Of a stretch of 64,000 nt of DNA, positions 38,450 to 50,420 are shown piece after piece. The stretch is taken from assembly GCA_021904315.1 (NCBI GenBank), contig CM038911.1:16031390-16095389 (forward strand), in the 5' to 3' direction. The position numbers were made by a program, and so were the translations under genes. Origin of the DNA: Sphagnum magellanicum. Taxonomy: Eukaryota; Streptophyta; Sphagnopsida; Sphagnales; Sphagnaceae. The notes under the pieces were generated by a model. That model was not told where the DNA came from and did no database searches. It was given only the letters and a program-made list of their open reading frames with translations. How positions within the stretch are numbered: position 1 is the stretch's first letter; every line of letters begins with the position of its first letter.

Positions 38450-39310
38450 TCAAGGCATAGTTGGGCCTGACATACTTATGTCTGGCTCTGGAAAACTGAA
38501 AGTGGCATCCATTGCAAAAGCTGCTGTGGGTGAGAAATTAGAGCTCATGCTGAACATACCGAAGCCCCCCAAGCCTGTGGGACTGGGCAGCCCAAAGGGA
38601 ATGGCAAATTTGGGAGACAAAGGAGCAGGGAACCGTGAAGCTGGTTGAACAGGGACAAGAGCATTCGGTTCCATAGATTCCTGTCTTAAGATGTTCCCTT
38701 TCTCTGCACCCACACTTTCTACAAACTGCTGCTGTTGCTGCACCCCAGCTTTCGGAGACTCCAAGGAGCTCAAGGAACTTGCCCATACTTGGTCACTTGG
38801 AGTCAAGGCTGGTAGAGGAGAAAAGGACAGAGGAGATACTGGAAACGGCGAAAACCTTTGGGAAGAAAGAGGGGGGAAACCTCCAAAAGGAAAAGGACTG
38901 AAATCTGGAGCCGTCGTGGCTGAGGATAGTAAGGGGGGTGCTGCAGCACTTTGGAGTTGTTGTTGGTGAGAGAAAGAGGGATATGCGAAAGTGGGCCGCA
39001 ACGGCGGTGGGGCAATCTTTTGCAAGCGCGAGACAGCAGGCTTAGTTGGTGCAGGAGGGCCGGACTCCAGAGCTCCTGAGGAGGAGGATGATGAGCTGCT
39101 GGTACCTGTCAGCTGTTGTACCAGAGACCTAAAATCATGGGGCTCAGTCTTATATATCTGGGGTGCTGGTCGAGGTTGCGCCACTGGCCGCCGTAACCCC
39201 TTGGCTATTTTGCTGGAAGCTCTGTTCACCGCCAGAGCGCCACCACTCCGTCCTCTTCCCCCAACTTCCTCTACTCCATCCGACATATCCATGACCATAG
39301 GACCTGACAT
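38450..39310 (-). CDS. VQ-motif protein, 286 residues
   Basis: An uninterrupted 286-codon frame starts at MSGPMVMDMSDGVEEVGGRG. The VQ motif FRSLVQQLTG occupies residues 60-69 and matches the family consensus FxxxVQxLTG at every fixed position. It is preceded by APQIYKTEPHD and followed by an 8-Ser run. The rest is disordered-looking: rich in Pro, Ser and Phe (FSPFPFGGFPPLSSQRFSPF), with a Gln run near residue 195 and a tail including GGFGMFSMSSNF. VQ proteins are plant nuclear or plastid cofactors that bind WRKY transcription factors or are phosphorylated by MAP kinases. Candidate Ser-Pro phosphosites are frequent here. There is no intron, which is common in this family. The gene is convergent with the channel gene. 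Family membership is firm; the specific subgroup and partner are not resolved. Confidence 0.87.
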   Translation of the reverse strand: MSGPMVMDMSDGVEEVGGRGRSGGALAVNRASSKIAKGLRRPVAQPRPAPQIYKTEPHDFRSLVQQLTGTSSSSSSSSGALESGPPAPTKPAVSRLQKIAPPPLRPTFAYPSFSHQQQLQSAAAPPLLSSATTAPDFSPFPFGGFPPLSSQRFSPFPVSPLSFSPLPALTPSDQVWASSLSSLESPKAGVQQQQQFVESVGAEKGNILRQESMEPNALVPVQPASRFPAPLSPKFAIPFGLPSPTGLGGFGMFSMSSNFSPTAAFAMDATFSFPEPDISMSGPTMP

Positions 39311-39700
39311 ATTCTTCCTCGTTCCGCGTCAATACTTCTCCAAATTCCCAACTCTTTCAAAATCGACAACCCCCCTTCAACATATAATAATAATCTTCAC
39401 CCCCTCTTTGCTCCTCCTTCTCCTACTCCTTGCCTTCGTCGCGCAGGATTTCTGATAACGTTGAAAAGCTCGAAATCTCAACTCTTCCGAAATCAACCCA
39501 GGTCCACAGTGATCCTCCTTCTCCCTCTCCCCCTCCTCTCTCTCTCTATCACACACACACACAGAGTTCCTGATGGCAATTCGCAACTGGAGAACAAATT
39601 CCACAGCCAACAATCAAACAAAACTTCCCACAAAAAAAACAAAAATTTAACAAAGAACACGCGAAATGAGTGCCTAGAATGCATGCCACTGGAGTGAAAA
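39311..39700 (-). promoter_or_regulatory. 5' flank of the VQ gene with microsatellites
   Basis: The first 390 bp upstream of the VQ start contain a CT tract (39535-39547) and a CA tract (39550-39563), i.e. (GT)n(GA)n in the sense of the gene. Purine-rich GA tracts are frequent in plant 5' untranslated regions. No definite TATA box or start site can be assigned. Confidence 0.4.
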
Positions 39701-39989
39701 TTATGAGTGCATCTGATCACCAATCGTCGCCTCCACAACTCTCTCTCTCGTCTCTGTTGTCGAGTCAACAGGAACATTTGCTTGCTCGGCTCCCCAGTCA
39801 AAGTATTTCCGTTGACTGGAGAGAGATGTTTATCTTTTACTCATACAAAAGGCAAACACCTAAGTACCGGCTGCTGCTGGTGTGGTGTAAGGATATCTTT
39901 TCCTTATGGGTTCCAAGACACTACAGTTGTTTATGCTGGGGGTCTGATTCCGGGTATCAAAAGTGTATGCCCAACCAACTCTGAGTTGG

Positions 39990-40480
39990 GCATATGAGAC
40001 CAATCGGTGTTGGTCTATCTGGATCAATCAATACCCGTGTTGGGCGGTTCTTTAATTTATGGAGAACCTCTGGTTCCGGTTCTAAAATTTAAATTAGAAT
40101 GGTTCCAGTTCCAGACATAAGTGGACCTGGGAATTTGGTTCTGTGTTCGGTTCTTCAAAAAAAATTCTGGTTTTCCGTTCTCGTTTTGGTTCTGAAAATC
40201 AGATTGGTCCAGTTCCAGGTAACCTGGATTCAAACCAGTGATTAACTTCTGTTAGCACCCAGTTCCAGTCTCCTTCTTTTTTCAATTTTTTTCTTTTTTC
40301 AAAAATCTTGGTTCCAGTTTCACACAGAAATGGAACCAGCAATCCAGTTCTGGATCTGTTTATTGAAAGTCATTAATTCTGGCTTTGGTTCTAGAACCAG
40401 TTCCAATGATCAGATTCTAATTTACTTTGGTTTTTACTGACCAAAACTGGTGGTTCTAAGTTCTAACCCTACAAACCTGG
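39990..40480. repeat. Degenerate GGTTC/GGTTCCAGTT-rich tract
   Basis: Words such as TGGTTCCGGTTCTA, GGTTCCAGTTCCAGA, TTGGTTCTG and CTGGTTTTCCGTTCTCG recur irregularly over 0.5 kb. The same word family fills 49540-50420. No gene is present. Confidence 0.6.
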
Positions 40481-40634
40481 CAATCTCCTAACACTGATCC
40501 ATACCTGGTTTATGGGGATCCATACTCTACCCCTACCAAGTTGGTTACATTTATTGTTCTATATTTAGGCCTTGGACCACCCTTGTTTCAGAAAAAGACT
40601 TTATTAGGAGCTGGACCGGAGAATTCCAGAAATT

Positions 40635-40790
40635 GGACTTGTAAAGACTTTGTTAAGTATTAACTGGACCAATGTTAGAGGAGCTTGGACTTGTCAAGAC
40701 TTTGTTAAGTACTAACTGGACCAACGTTTGCAGAATTTGGGCTTGGGCTTGTCAAGACTTTGTTATTAAGTGGACCCCTGGTCTGAAGAA
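40635..40790. repeat. Three tandem units of 51-59 bp
   Basis: Units start at 40635, 40686 and 40745 with GGACTTGTAAAGACTTTGTT, GGACTTGTCAAGACTTTGTT and GGGCTTGTCAAGACTTTGTT. The first two then share AAGTAYTAACTGGACCAAYG. The third is shortened. Confidence 0.85.
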
Positions 40791-42328
40791 ATTGAGCTCA
40801 TAGAATTGAATTGGTGATTACATCCAATATGAAGTTTGCCCAAATTCCCCAATTTCCAGAGCCTTGCGAAAAGATTGCATCCTGTTGTTTTTTCTTTCCA
40901 TGGTTATTTGCACTGACAAGGGTTGCAACTTGCAATGTGTCTAAAGAACAGTACTCCCCCATCTCACAAACCCTCTTTACCAGTTCAAGCCATGTGTTGC
41001 TTTTCTTGTACTCATTTTGTGACTGTTCAACATCCCAAAACTTTCCCTACTTTTTTTTTCGCCTTGGCAACTCCAGACATTATTGAAGTATAGCCTACTT
41101 AGGTGTGCAAAAGCAAAGAGGTTCTTGGTACCAACAACAATATGCCACAATTGGCTCTTTATCCTTGATGTTATGAATGCATGTGTGTGTATATATATAT
41201 ATATATTTCTGATTCCCTAATGAGCAACCGATTTCATTAATTGCTAAAATAGCTAACTTCAAAATAAAACAAATAAAAAAACACCACTTGGAAATTAAAG
41301 ATGGAAAAACTTCATCATATTTTTGGTCACCAAAATAATTAATAATTTCCTTACAGTTATTAGCTATGACAACCTTGGGGTCCTTTGATTCTCATCTTCA
41401 CAGCTTCTTTGCTAATAATCTCCATGGTGGATGGATGTCTGGGCACAAATGCCAAAAGGCCTAATACCCTACCAGAATGGACCTGGTGTATATGAAAGGC
41501 ACACAATCCTGGTGGATAGGGAGAATATTGTTGTGGCGCCAATCATAAATACCCGGGGGTTCACAACATGCCAAAAGTGGGCCAGTGTGTGGGGGACGTG
41601 TAGAGCTGGGCTGGGCGCCACGCAACTTCTGCTACGACGACGTTTGTTTTTGCTGCTCACACACCGAACATGGATGTCTTGTTGTATTTACTTCTTGTCC
41701 CCAGCCACAGCCAAAAAAGTGAGCAAAAAAGGTTTTTGTTTACTCATTGCTGGTGTAGCGTGTCTCGTCCTCCTGACTCATTTACATCTCTTCTACAAGA
41801 TGGGGATCGTCATCCACAGTTGGCCGCTTAGGTAACACCTTCTTGAAAACAAAGTTCCAGCCCATTTTGTACTGCTGATTCTGAGTCATCGAAAAACCTA
41901 GAAACTGACATGAGCGCGGGGCCAGTTTATTGTTCCAATCTTACTTCATCATTATCCCTATGTCATCGAAACGTTCCAGATCATACAAACTCATCATGGC
42001 AAGGTCCAAAGTCCCAACCAGTGTTGGTATGATACCACATTTTAAGGTTGTTTAGTCCAGGATATCGATAATGTATATTTTGAAAAAATACATTATCAAA
42101 CGAATATGCATCAAAAAATTTCAACAATTTATTTGTCAAGGCAAATATGGATTCAAGTTCAATTTTGTTCTTTCAATGGATATGAATTTGTTGGTTTTTA
42201 AATTCAAAGTAACTATGAGTACCTACAAAGGTTATGCATGTTCAAAATCTAAATGATTATAAAGTTTTTCCACTCACATGAGAGCATACACATTCCTAAA
42301 CTAAAGCAACTTGTGGGAGATTTGAACC
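40791..42328. other. Non-coding stretch
   Basis: No supported gene. A 134-codon open frame on the + strand (41431-41835) has no recognisable domain, and I treat it as chance. A (GT)n(AT)n microsatellite lies near 41181-41206. Confidence 0.35.
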
Positions 42329-44900
42329 TTAGTCCACTACAACACAAGATGCTTGCCCTATTCTAAAACTTGATTGACCTATATTATTTAACCATCCATT
42401 TGGGGGGTGGAAAGATGATGACAACTTCACCTTCACACCTAAAACCTTAAATAATTGCTTCCAGAACTTAAATGCAAATTGAAGTCCATGATCAAAAATG
42501 ATATCCTTGGGAAGATTGTGATATCGAAAAACATGATCAAGGAATAACTTGGTTGTTATTTCACTAGTTATTGTTTTGGCACAAGGAATGAAATGAATCA
42601 TTTTCATTAAATAGTCAACCACCACAAGGATGGAATCATAAGAATCAGAAGGTGGAAAATTGGTGATGAAGTTCATGGAAATTGAAAACCACGGGGATGC
42701 AAGGATTGGCAATGGTTGAAAAAGACCATGAGGGCAATGACAAGGATTCTTTGTTTAAACATAAACATTGCAAAATCCAACAAACTCCTTCACATATTTC
42801 CAAAGTTGTGGCCACCAATAACCTTGAGACACTGACTCCATGGTTGTGTTGAATCAAAAATGGCCTATAACCAAAGCGTCATGCCTAGCCTAAAGAACTT
42901 AAAGCTTCATAGGGTCATCGGGAACATACAAAAGACCATCATAATATAATAGACCATCTTGAAATTCGAACTTGAAATGATCATCAAAGAAATCTTGGAC
43001 TTGATGATGATTCCTTAATTGGCCTTGAATGCCAATAACAAGTAGGTGTTTCTTCAAATTTTCATGAATTTGACTAAAAAACATTGTGTCATCAAGAACT
43101 ATCGATAATGTTTAAGTCAAAAATGTTCAAGCTTGAAAATAACATCACATTGTTACTTGTAAGCTACATCTCCCTCCTTAACACGAGGTACAAGTGACAG
43201 GACAACACATCAAGTTTCCATTATTGGCACCTAAGGTGATACGTGATGACAAAGTGAAATCAAAATAAGGAAAATGCCCACCGAACTTGGGGTTGATTCA
43301 AAACACGAATTGTCATGAAATACTATAAGTTTTTATGGTCTAAATACATAGTGATTTCATATTGAATTCCTTAAGGCAAATAATGCCACTCTTCAAAGGC
43401 ATTCACAATGTAAAAGTTATTTATCATGAATATCATAATTAATTTCCACAAGAGAAAACTTACAATAATGGAAGCCAATGGGATGAAAAAGATCGTCTTC
43501 TCCAAGTTGTGACAGTATGACACAATGTAATGCTGAAAATGTCCATCTCACAAATAAAATGGTTGAAAAGGTTTACATGAATCAAAAGTGGGGCAATCGT
43601 GAAAAAAAATTCAAAGATTGAAAGGCATTATTAACTTCAACTCCCTAAAAAAAGGTTGATTCTTCCTTTAAAAGTCAAATTCAAATTCAGATGGAATTCA
43701 CATTTCTCCAATTTGGCATAAAGTTCAATTTTTTGAAGCTTCTCCAAAACAAGATGTACATGGCATTCATGGTCCTCCATGTTTTTTGACAAAATGAAGA
43801 TGTCATCGATGAAGCAAACCACAAAATCATCCATGTACTCATGAAAGACATCCTTCATCAAATATTATAAAACAACAGGCGCGTTGGTAAGGCCAAATGG
43901 CATCACAACGTTTTCAAAATGGTTGTAACAAATTCTAAACACCATATTCCATTCATCACCTTCTCAAATGTGCACTAAGTTGTATTTTCCACATAAATCA
44001 ATCTTGGTGTACATTTTAACATGATTTAACTAATTAACAACCTACTTGATTAGGGGCAAAAGGTATTAATTTTTATTGTGAGTTGTTCAGTCCACGATAA
44101 TCGACACACATTTGTAAAACACCATCTTTCTTTTTTACAAAGAAGATAGGGCACTAGATGGAGATTTGGAATGTCAAATGAACCCCTTATTGAGATTCTT
44201 GTCAATATATTCACAAATAGTTGCAAGTTCGTCTTGTGACAAATTGTAGATCAGTGCGAATGGAAGTTATGTTCCTTCCTTAAGACCAATGGTGCAATCA
44301 TATGGTCAATGTTTGGGCAAGGTGTTTACATTAAGAATGCATATCTTTTCTTGGCAGCCTACATTAAAACTTTTGCTCCAACAAAGGCTTGGGGCACCTA
44401 GGCCTTCTTGTACTACCAAGGTCTTCCTTTTGCTTCAAATTTTACATGCATTCATCCCCATGCTTTTTTTTAGTTACATGACATACCCTATCTTGATTTT
44501 TTCCATGCATGCTTATGACAAAGGGTTTCACATTCCAAGGCTTTGTGCTATGGTGTTTTCAAAATGAAGACTCTTTGTATGCTAATCCACTTGTGGATTC
44601 TGTAAAGCAAGCTAAAACAATCTAATGATGACATGATTTCTTGGAAATGAAATGACATTAAAAACAACATTGCTGGTGTGAGAACCAATGGTAAGATCTA
44701 ATGCATTGGTTACATGAGTAATTGGTCTTGATGAAAAACTCCAACCATTAATGACTTCAATTGATATTAATGTGTTCTTTTCCATTAGAAGTAACTTATA
44801 TTGCTACACTAACTCCTTGTCAATGAAACAAGTTGATGTGCCAGAATCAATAAGTGTTTGGGCCTCCATTGTCATAAGCTTATTACATTTGACAATGATT
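42329..44900 (-). mobile_element. Decayed Ty3/gypsy pol region (protease, reverse transcriptase, integrase)
   Basis: Read on the - strand from high to low coordinates, the order is that of Ty3/gypsy elements. An aspartic-protease active-site word (LIDSGTS, about 44835-44852) comes first. Then come the reverse-transcriptase words VKKKDG (about 44121-44138), MCVDYRGLN, and YTKIDLCGKYN (about 44000). The catalytic-site region FIDDIFILS follows (about 43802-43813 for FIDD). Next is a region before integrase (43084-42899), and last the integrase core (42712-42329, with FKFWKQLFKVLG and SSSFHPP). Stops and frameshifts break the frame in several places. The first catalytic Asp of integrase is Asn here (ISMNFI, about 42671-42673). 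No LTRs or gag were found next to it. The copy is dead. Its relation to the solo LTR family is unknown. Confidence 0.85.
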
Positions 44901-47618
44901 GGGGGGAATCTTCATGAACCTATGAACATGAGTGTGAGCTTGTGAACATGAACAAGAGAAAATATTTTAAAGTATATTCTTACCATGTCACAAGAGTATT
45001 CTCTGATAGACATTTCCAATGTGGCAAAATATGTTTTTGACAACATAAGCATATTTTGCCATGTCAGCAAAATATTTGAATATTTCACCACATCATTCAA
45101 TTACATGTCATTGTCCTCTTGAAATAAATCAAATCATTATAACCATTTTCAAGGCAATCAAGTTTAACATAACTACAACATGAACTTGTCAACAAAACAC
45201 ATGTGATTAATATTCTAGTGGTTAGATATGATAATTTTTAATACAATAAAAAATAAAATGACAAAAGATATTTCAATCGTTTTAACCAATTCAATGTGAA
45301 ACTACTATTGTAATAAAACAAAATGAAAAATTGTTGTAGGGTTTGTAAATATACCTTTTAAAATGTTAGGTAACTGGGAACATCACTGTAGGAATGTAAG
45401 AAGAGAATGTGAGAAATTGACAAGTACACTATTATGAATATCTTTCTAAAATTTAGCCATGCCACTTTCCATATAAAATTTAACTGTCATTATCATTAAA
45501 TCCAATAGGTTTGTGGCTATTGTTACTCATATTAGCATGTTATTATTTTAATGCATACCACATTCTAATTATTCAAGATGTGGGTATTTAACCTACGAGC
45601 TTTCATAGCATGCATTATTAGTAACAACGTGTTTTTGATGGGTGGGGTAACAAATAACTACCTTTAAATTTGAAAATTTTAAAGCTAAGTGAACACCTTG
45701 GTTAGAATGATTGTATTATGAGTGTATAAGAAATTTTGTGTTATGTGGTCGCGAAGTGAAAATATATGTAGTGTAGTTATGAAATGGACATGGCTTTGCA
45801 TTGTGAAGCTTGCAACTAGATTAAATATGTAAGTAGATGTCTTTTGTTTGTAAATAATCACAAGTAGAATTTTGTATGTCATTAATTATGTTGTAATTGT
45901 CATATTTGATTCATGCCAAATTCTTGCATCGTAAGAAGTAATTTGGGGTGTTTTTGACCATTTAATGTTCAATATGAATGTTGACATTCCTTCAAGGAGT
46001 AGGAGAACCTTACAACCTAGGCAAAACCCTAACCCTTTTTCCAAACATCTAATTTATTATAGCTTAACCACAATCCTAGGCTTTAGGTTTTAGACTATAA
46101 AACCCTAACCTTAAAAATGATGTGCGAGATTAAAAATCTACACCTTAAGCTTTGGACCTTGAACCCAAACTTTAAAATGACTTATGTTAGAACTAGGAAC
46201 TAAACCTTAGGCTATAGACCTCAAATTTTAACCCTAAAATGACATGTGTTAAGCCTAGGATGTAGACCTTAAACACTAACCTTAAATATGTAACCTTAAT
46301 CCTTAAAGGACAGATGTCACATCCAAGAGATGGATAGGGAAACTTTTTATTAGGAAAAATTACCACATATTTATATATCAAATGCATGTTAGAGAACAAT
46401 TAAAAACCAATTTAACTTGTAATAAATTTCAAAACCCTTCCAACTATGACACATGGCATCTTGGATATGGTTGCAAATTATCACATGTAAGGACGACAAA
46501 AGATTTATTATTATATTATCATTATCATTATAAATGTTGATCCAATGATAAAAATGGAACCACATAATGTAATGTATGTATGTTTTTCAATGTTGTAATC
46601 ATGGAAATCATGACTACATCATGTAAGTAGAGATTGTCACAAAAGATAGTTGCAAAATATTTATGATTGCATTCACAATCAACGACTAAAAGTCCAAGTG
46701 ACAAGTTTCATCTGACTAAATAATCTTGTAATCACTTGTGTCATTTGCAATTATAAACATAGTAATGAATGTCATTGTATATTGATGTTTTTGGCATAGT
46801 GGAAGGTTATAGGTTTTTGAAATTTGTGTCTAAAATGCTTATAAAATATTTGAACGTCCCATAAAAATAAAGGAAATAAAATTTAAAAGTTTCATAACCT
46901 TTTAATATCATATAAATGGTAGGAAACCCTTTTTGTCCATATTGTAATCATTCATGTGAAATCATGGAAAACCAAGTAAGTTTTAAGCTGATGCCCAAGG
47001 TGTAAAGGCCTCGTTGAAGAAGGTGAAAATTCCATTGTAGGTGTTGGTTCACCCAAGCAACTAGTCCCACTTTGAACCATTAGTTATCCATATCAAAAAG
47101 TGTAAGTAAATACCTTGAGTTTGTCAAACAAGGATGAAGACATGTTTTATAGCCATATGCTGATTTTGCTTTCGAAAACAAACCTCCCCAAATTTTATGT
47201 GTAATGTTCGTCAAACCAATGTAATGATAGAAATTAGGCCATATTTCACCACTTTAAAAAACATTTCATGATATATCATTTCTAAAATATGTTGTTCCGA
47301 GCATTACTTATTCCTTTATTTTAATGGCTCTACCCATTACCCATGCAATGTGGCATCATGCAAAGTTCATGTAGTCTCACAATTCTACAATTCTAGGAAC
47401 GTTCACCAACGGGGCAACATAACTACTTAAATATGTCTGGGTTAATTGTGGCGTCCTCAAGCATTCAACTTCTAAAAAACAACTGTGGATGGATCAAAAT
47501 CCATTCTATATTTGTGACATGTTCAAAACTAATTTCAAATTGGTTGACAAAACTCCAGAGAAACAGTACCTATGCTTACAAATTTGAAAAGAGTTCAACT
47601 CAGAACAAGAGAAGCACA
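44901..47618. other. AT-rich non-coding region
   Basis: No gene. At 46000-46330 there is a run of CCCTAAC/AACCTTA and AGGCTTTAGGTTTTAGAC-like words, a degenerate repeat that only loosely recalls plant telomere sequence. The remainder is AT-rich background. Confidence 0.4.
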
Positions 47619-47638
47619 TCTCTCTCTCTCTCTCTCTC
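47619..47638. repeat. (TC)n microsatellite
   Basis: Ten dinucleotide units, next to the hairpin at 47696. Confidence 0.9.
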
Positions 47639-47695
47639 AAAGCTTCAAAGCTCAAACTAGCAAGATTGGCAGATGTAGCCATACCTGGGCAGTAG

Positions 47696-47728
47696 GTGCT
47701 GGTTCACCCTGCCAGAGTGAACCGGCAC
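47696..47728. repeat. 12-bp-stem hairpin in a GGTTCA-rich word
   Basis: GTGCTGGTTCAC (47696-47707) is followed after 9 bases by GTGAACCGGCAC (47717-47728). It is a nearly perfect inverted repeat with one G-T pair. Variants of its left arm recur at 48858 (GTGCAGGTTCAT) and 50602 (GTGCTGGTTCAG). Confidence 0.7.
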
Positions 47729-48420
47729 ACATGAACACGCCTCCATGGATGGATGGTGTGTGAACAAGACACCTTTTTGTAGTGGGTTGTTCTTCCCCAG
47801 CTAACTTCCCTGTAGTTTAGGGTTTTAAAAGTGTGCCACGGATTCCAAAATCTTGTAGGATTTTTCTAGTGTAGTTGGAGGGCACCTTACAGCACGTAAT
47901 TTTTTCCTGCACATCAAAGGGCAGATGCTTTGAAAAATGTAATTCTTGCTCCTTCGAAAAAGTGTAGCCTAATGCTTTGCAGCAACATGCATTACATTTT
48001 TAAAAATGCCCATAGGGTCAGCAGGTATTATGTTTTTGAAATGCCCGCTTTTGCCCTTTTTTTTTCCTGCAATACCTGATGGGTATCATGAAATTAAAAA
48101 ATAAAAAATAAAATCATGTGCGGTCGTTACTCTTTATGCACGGTAAAACTGTTGGCTGCAGGCTTAACTGGAATTGGGCCTGTTCTGGTCTCTGTCTCTT
48201 GTGGGCCCTTATTGTGCTGGTAAAGCCTGCAACCTAGGGCTTTACTTACCTCATTTTGTGTCATTCAATGACAATGCAATAGGCAATGAAAAGTCGGCTC
48301 AGGAGCTTGCCCCAACCAAGGCTAGGGTTGGGGCCAGGGCAAGCTCCCTAGTGCCTACTCCTACACTGGTAAGGTGAAGAAATTTGGGTGATCACTACTA
48401 AATGGGCTGCCCACAATAAT

Positions 48421-48583
48421 CATGGTAGCTGCTGCCCCTCCCCCCATAGCCAGGGAAGCCTTCCACAACACCCATGGGACCCTTTTTATAAATTTTAAAA
48501 AATCACCACATGAGAGGATACACGAAGGGCAGTGAAACCAAGGGTGGTGAAAGAAAGGGCAGTGGTTTTCACCACCATGGATG
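48421..48583. repeat. Dispersed direct repeat, copy 1 (copy 2 at 52394-52555)
   Basis: Both copies share CATGG.AG.TG.TG.CCCTC, ATAGCCA.GG.A.CCTTCCA, CAACACCCATGGGA, an AAAAAATCAC block, and GGGTGGTGAAA...AAGGGCAGTG, ending in TTTTCAC.CCATGGATG. Identity is roughly 80 per cent by eye. There is no coding content. Confidence 0.75.
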
Positions 48584-48928
48584 GGTCCTTCCTTGGGGTG
48601 GAAAAATAAAAATCAAAAAGAAGAAGAAGAAGTTCCATGGGTGTTATGGAAAGGTCGCCTGGCTATTGGTTCAGGGACAGCTTATGCCATGGCTATTGTG
48701 GCTAGTGCATTTAATAGTGATCACTCAAACTATGTTCTTCCACTGGTACCACAATAAAAGCCCCCACTTTTTTCTGTGGTCTATAAGGCCCATGAATTGA
48801 ACATTCCTGAGTTAAATGTAGCCACTAGAGGCCTCACTCAATAAGATGAAGGTTCCCGTGAGGTGCAGGTTCATCCTGACCCTCTCTACTGAGGGCTCTT
48901 ATTGGACTTGTACACCTATTTTGTCTAA

Positions 48929-49303
48929 GAGCATCCCCAAGAGTGCTCAGTATGTAACTCTGGATAGTAAAATTGAATGTCTAAGTTTAGCTATTTCTTT
49001 TTTTGGCAACCCCACCAATAAAACTGAAATTGGAACTGCATATACATGGGGGACTACTAATAGCAAACCACTTGGACCAAACATTGTGATCGACCAATCA
49101 GAAATACTGAGCCGCAGTCAGGTGCAATTTATTACACTCTTTTTGGGAGGTACACAACTGTGTTGTGCCTTTTACCAGCCACGGCAAGCTGCACGAATTT
49201 GGTGCAGAAAAATCAATTTCCTGAGCTAAACCGGCACATTTTGACTTTTTGGCAATAAATTCTACTGTCTGGAGTCACATACTGGGCACCGTTGGAGATG
49301 CTC
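48929..49303. mobile_element. Tourist-like (PIF/Harbinger) MITE, 375 bp
   Basis: The terminal inverted repeats are GAGCATCCCCAAGAGTGCTC on the left and, read on the other strand, GAGCATCTCCAACGGTGCCC on the right. The element is flanked by TAA on both sides (48926-48928 and 49304-49306), the 3-bp TWA target duplication of PIF/Harbinger transposons. GAGCATCTCCAAC termini are widespread among plant MITEs. The interior has no transposase. A 127-codon open frame across the left border has no recognisable domain. Confidence 0.8.
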
Positions 49304-49539
49304 TAAGGATGTCATATTAAAAAAATTTAGAAGCACCCAGGCTGCTGCCGATAAGGAACCAGCACCCACCACCACCTCACCATGCAAGATGGATGGTAAG
49401 TGGTCAGGAAACAGTTTAATGCTGGGTTCCAGTTCCCTAGCTAATTGTGGTGGTTAGTCCTTTACTACTCAATAACAACTTGCTAAGGTAACCAGCAGGT
49501 TATTACTAGATAGTAAAAACAGCTCTTAGGTATGTATAA

Positions 49540-50420
49540 ACCAGTGTGGCGCGGGTACCCGGTTCTGAGGGTAGTAACCGGGGGTTCAGGGTCAGGTTCT
49601 TGTGACCCGGACTCGAGTTGACATTATTTTGTTGGAACCAGCATAAGAACTGTGGAGAAAATGTTTTCTTACAGTTCTGGTTCAGGATCTAACCATGAAA
49701 AAATATTTTTGAAAACAGTGTCAGGATATGTATATTAAAAAGTTAGTAAATATACTGAAATTTATAATTAAATATTAACTTTAAGTAGTTGTTCAACTCT
49801 ATGCTCACATAGACCCCTGTTTTAATTTGTTATAAAACTTTGTACCCACATAATGTTTAGCATAGAAAGAATGTGCAATGTGTACATGAAACCGGACCCG
49901 GTTCAAAAACCAGCCTGAAGGTTCTTGAATTTGAAAAAAAGGTGATAAAACTGGAACCAAAGGGTTCAAAATTTGAAAGAACCAGGTTCAAACCCTTACC
50001 CGAAGAACCTCCACATAAATTTTTTAATGTCAAAACTGGACCAGAGGTTCTCTCTAAAAGGAAGAACTGCACAACACTGGTTCATGCACTGGTATAAACC
50101 AGTGTTGCTCAGTTCTGATTCTACGGTTTTGATTTTGATTCTTGAAACTCAAATTGACCATTCTTTGGAGTTCAAGAATTGTCCCAAGAATCAATTTTGT
50201 GGTTCTTGTTGGAGGAGTGAAGAATCATCACAAGAACTGAGCTGACATTAGCCTAGAACCAGCAATAAAAAATAAATTGACTCAGATCTGGAATCCATGG
50301 GTTTTGATTTCTGAAGGTGTTAAAAGAACCAAAACTGACAGTTCTTGATTTATATGACAATTTAGAAACTGAAACTGATTGGTCTTTTAAAAACCTTAAG
50401 AATTGGGCAACACTGGTATG
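49540..50420. repeat. Degenerate GGTTC/GAACC-rich tract, second copy
   Basis: Words such as CCCGGTTCTGAGG, GGGGTTCAGGGTCAGGTTC, AACCGGACCCGGTTC and GAAGGTTCTTG recur on both strands over 0.9 kb. Composition and vocabulary are like 39990-40480. GC-rich words are embedded in AT-rich DNA. Confidence 0.6.

Noticed and set aside
41431-41835. 134-codon open frame on the + strand
   Set aside because: No domain, targeting signal or flanking exon could be recognised.
46000-46330. CCCTAAC-like words suggesting interstitial telomere DNA
   Set aside because: The words are not in tandem and vary in length; better explained as a degenerate local repeat.
48846-49229. 127-codon open frame
   Set aside because: It crosses the left border of the MITE and shows no domain.
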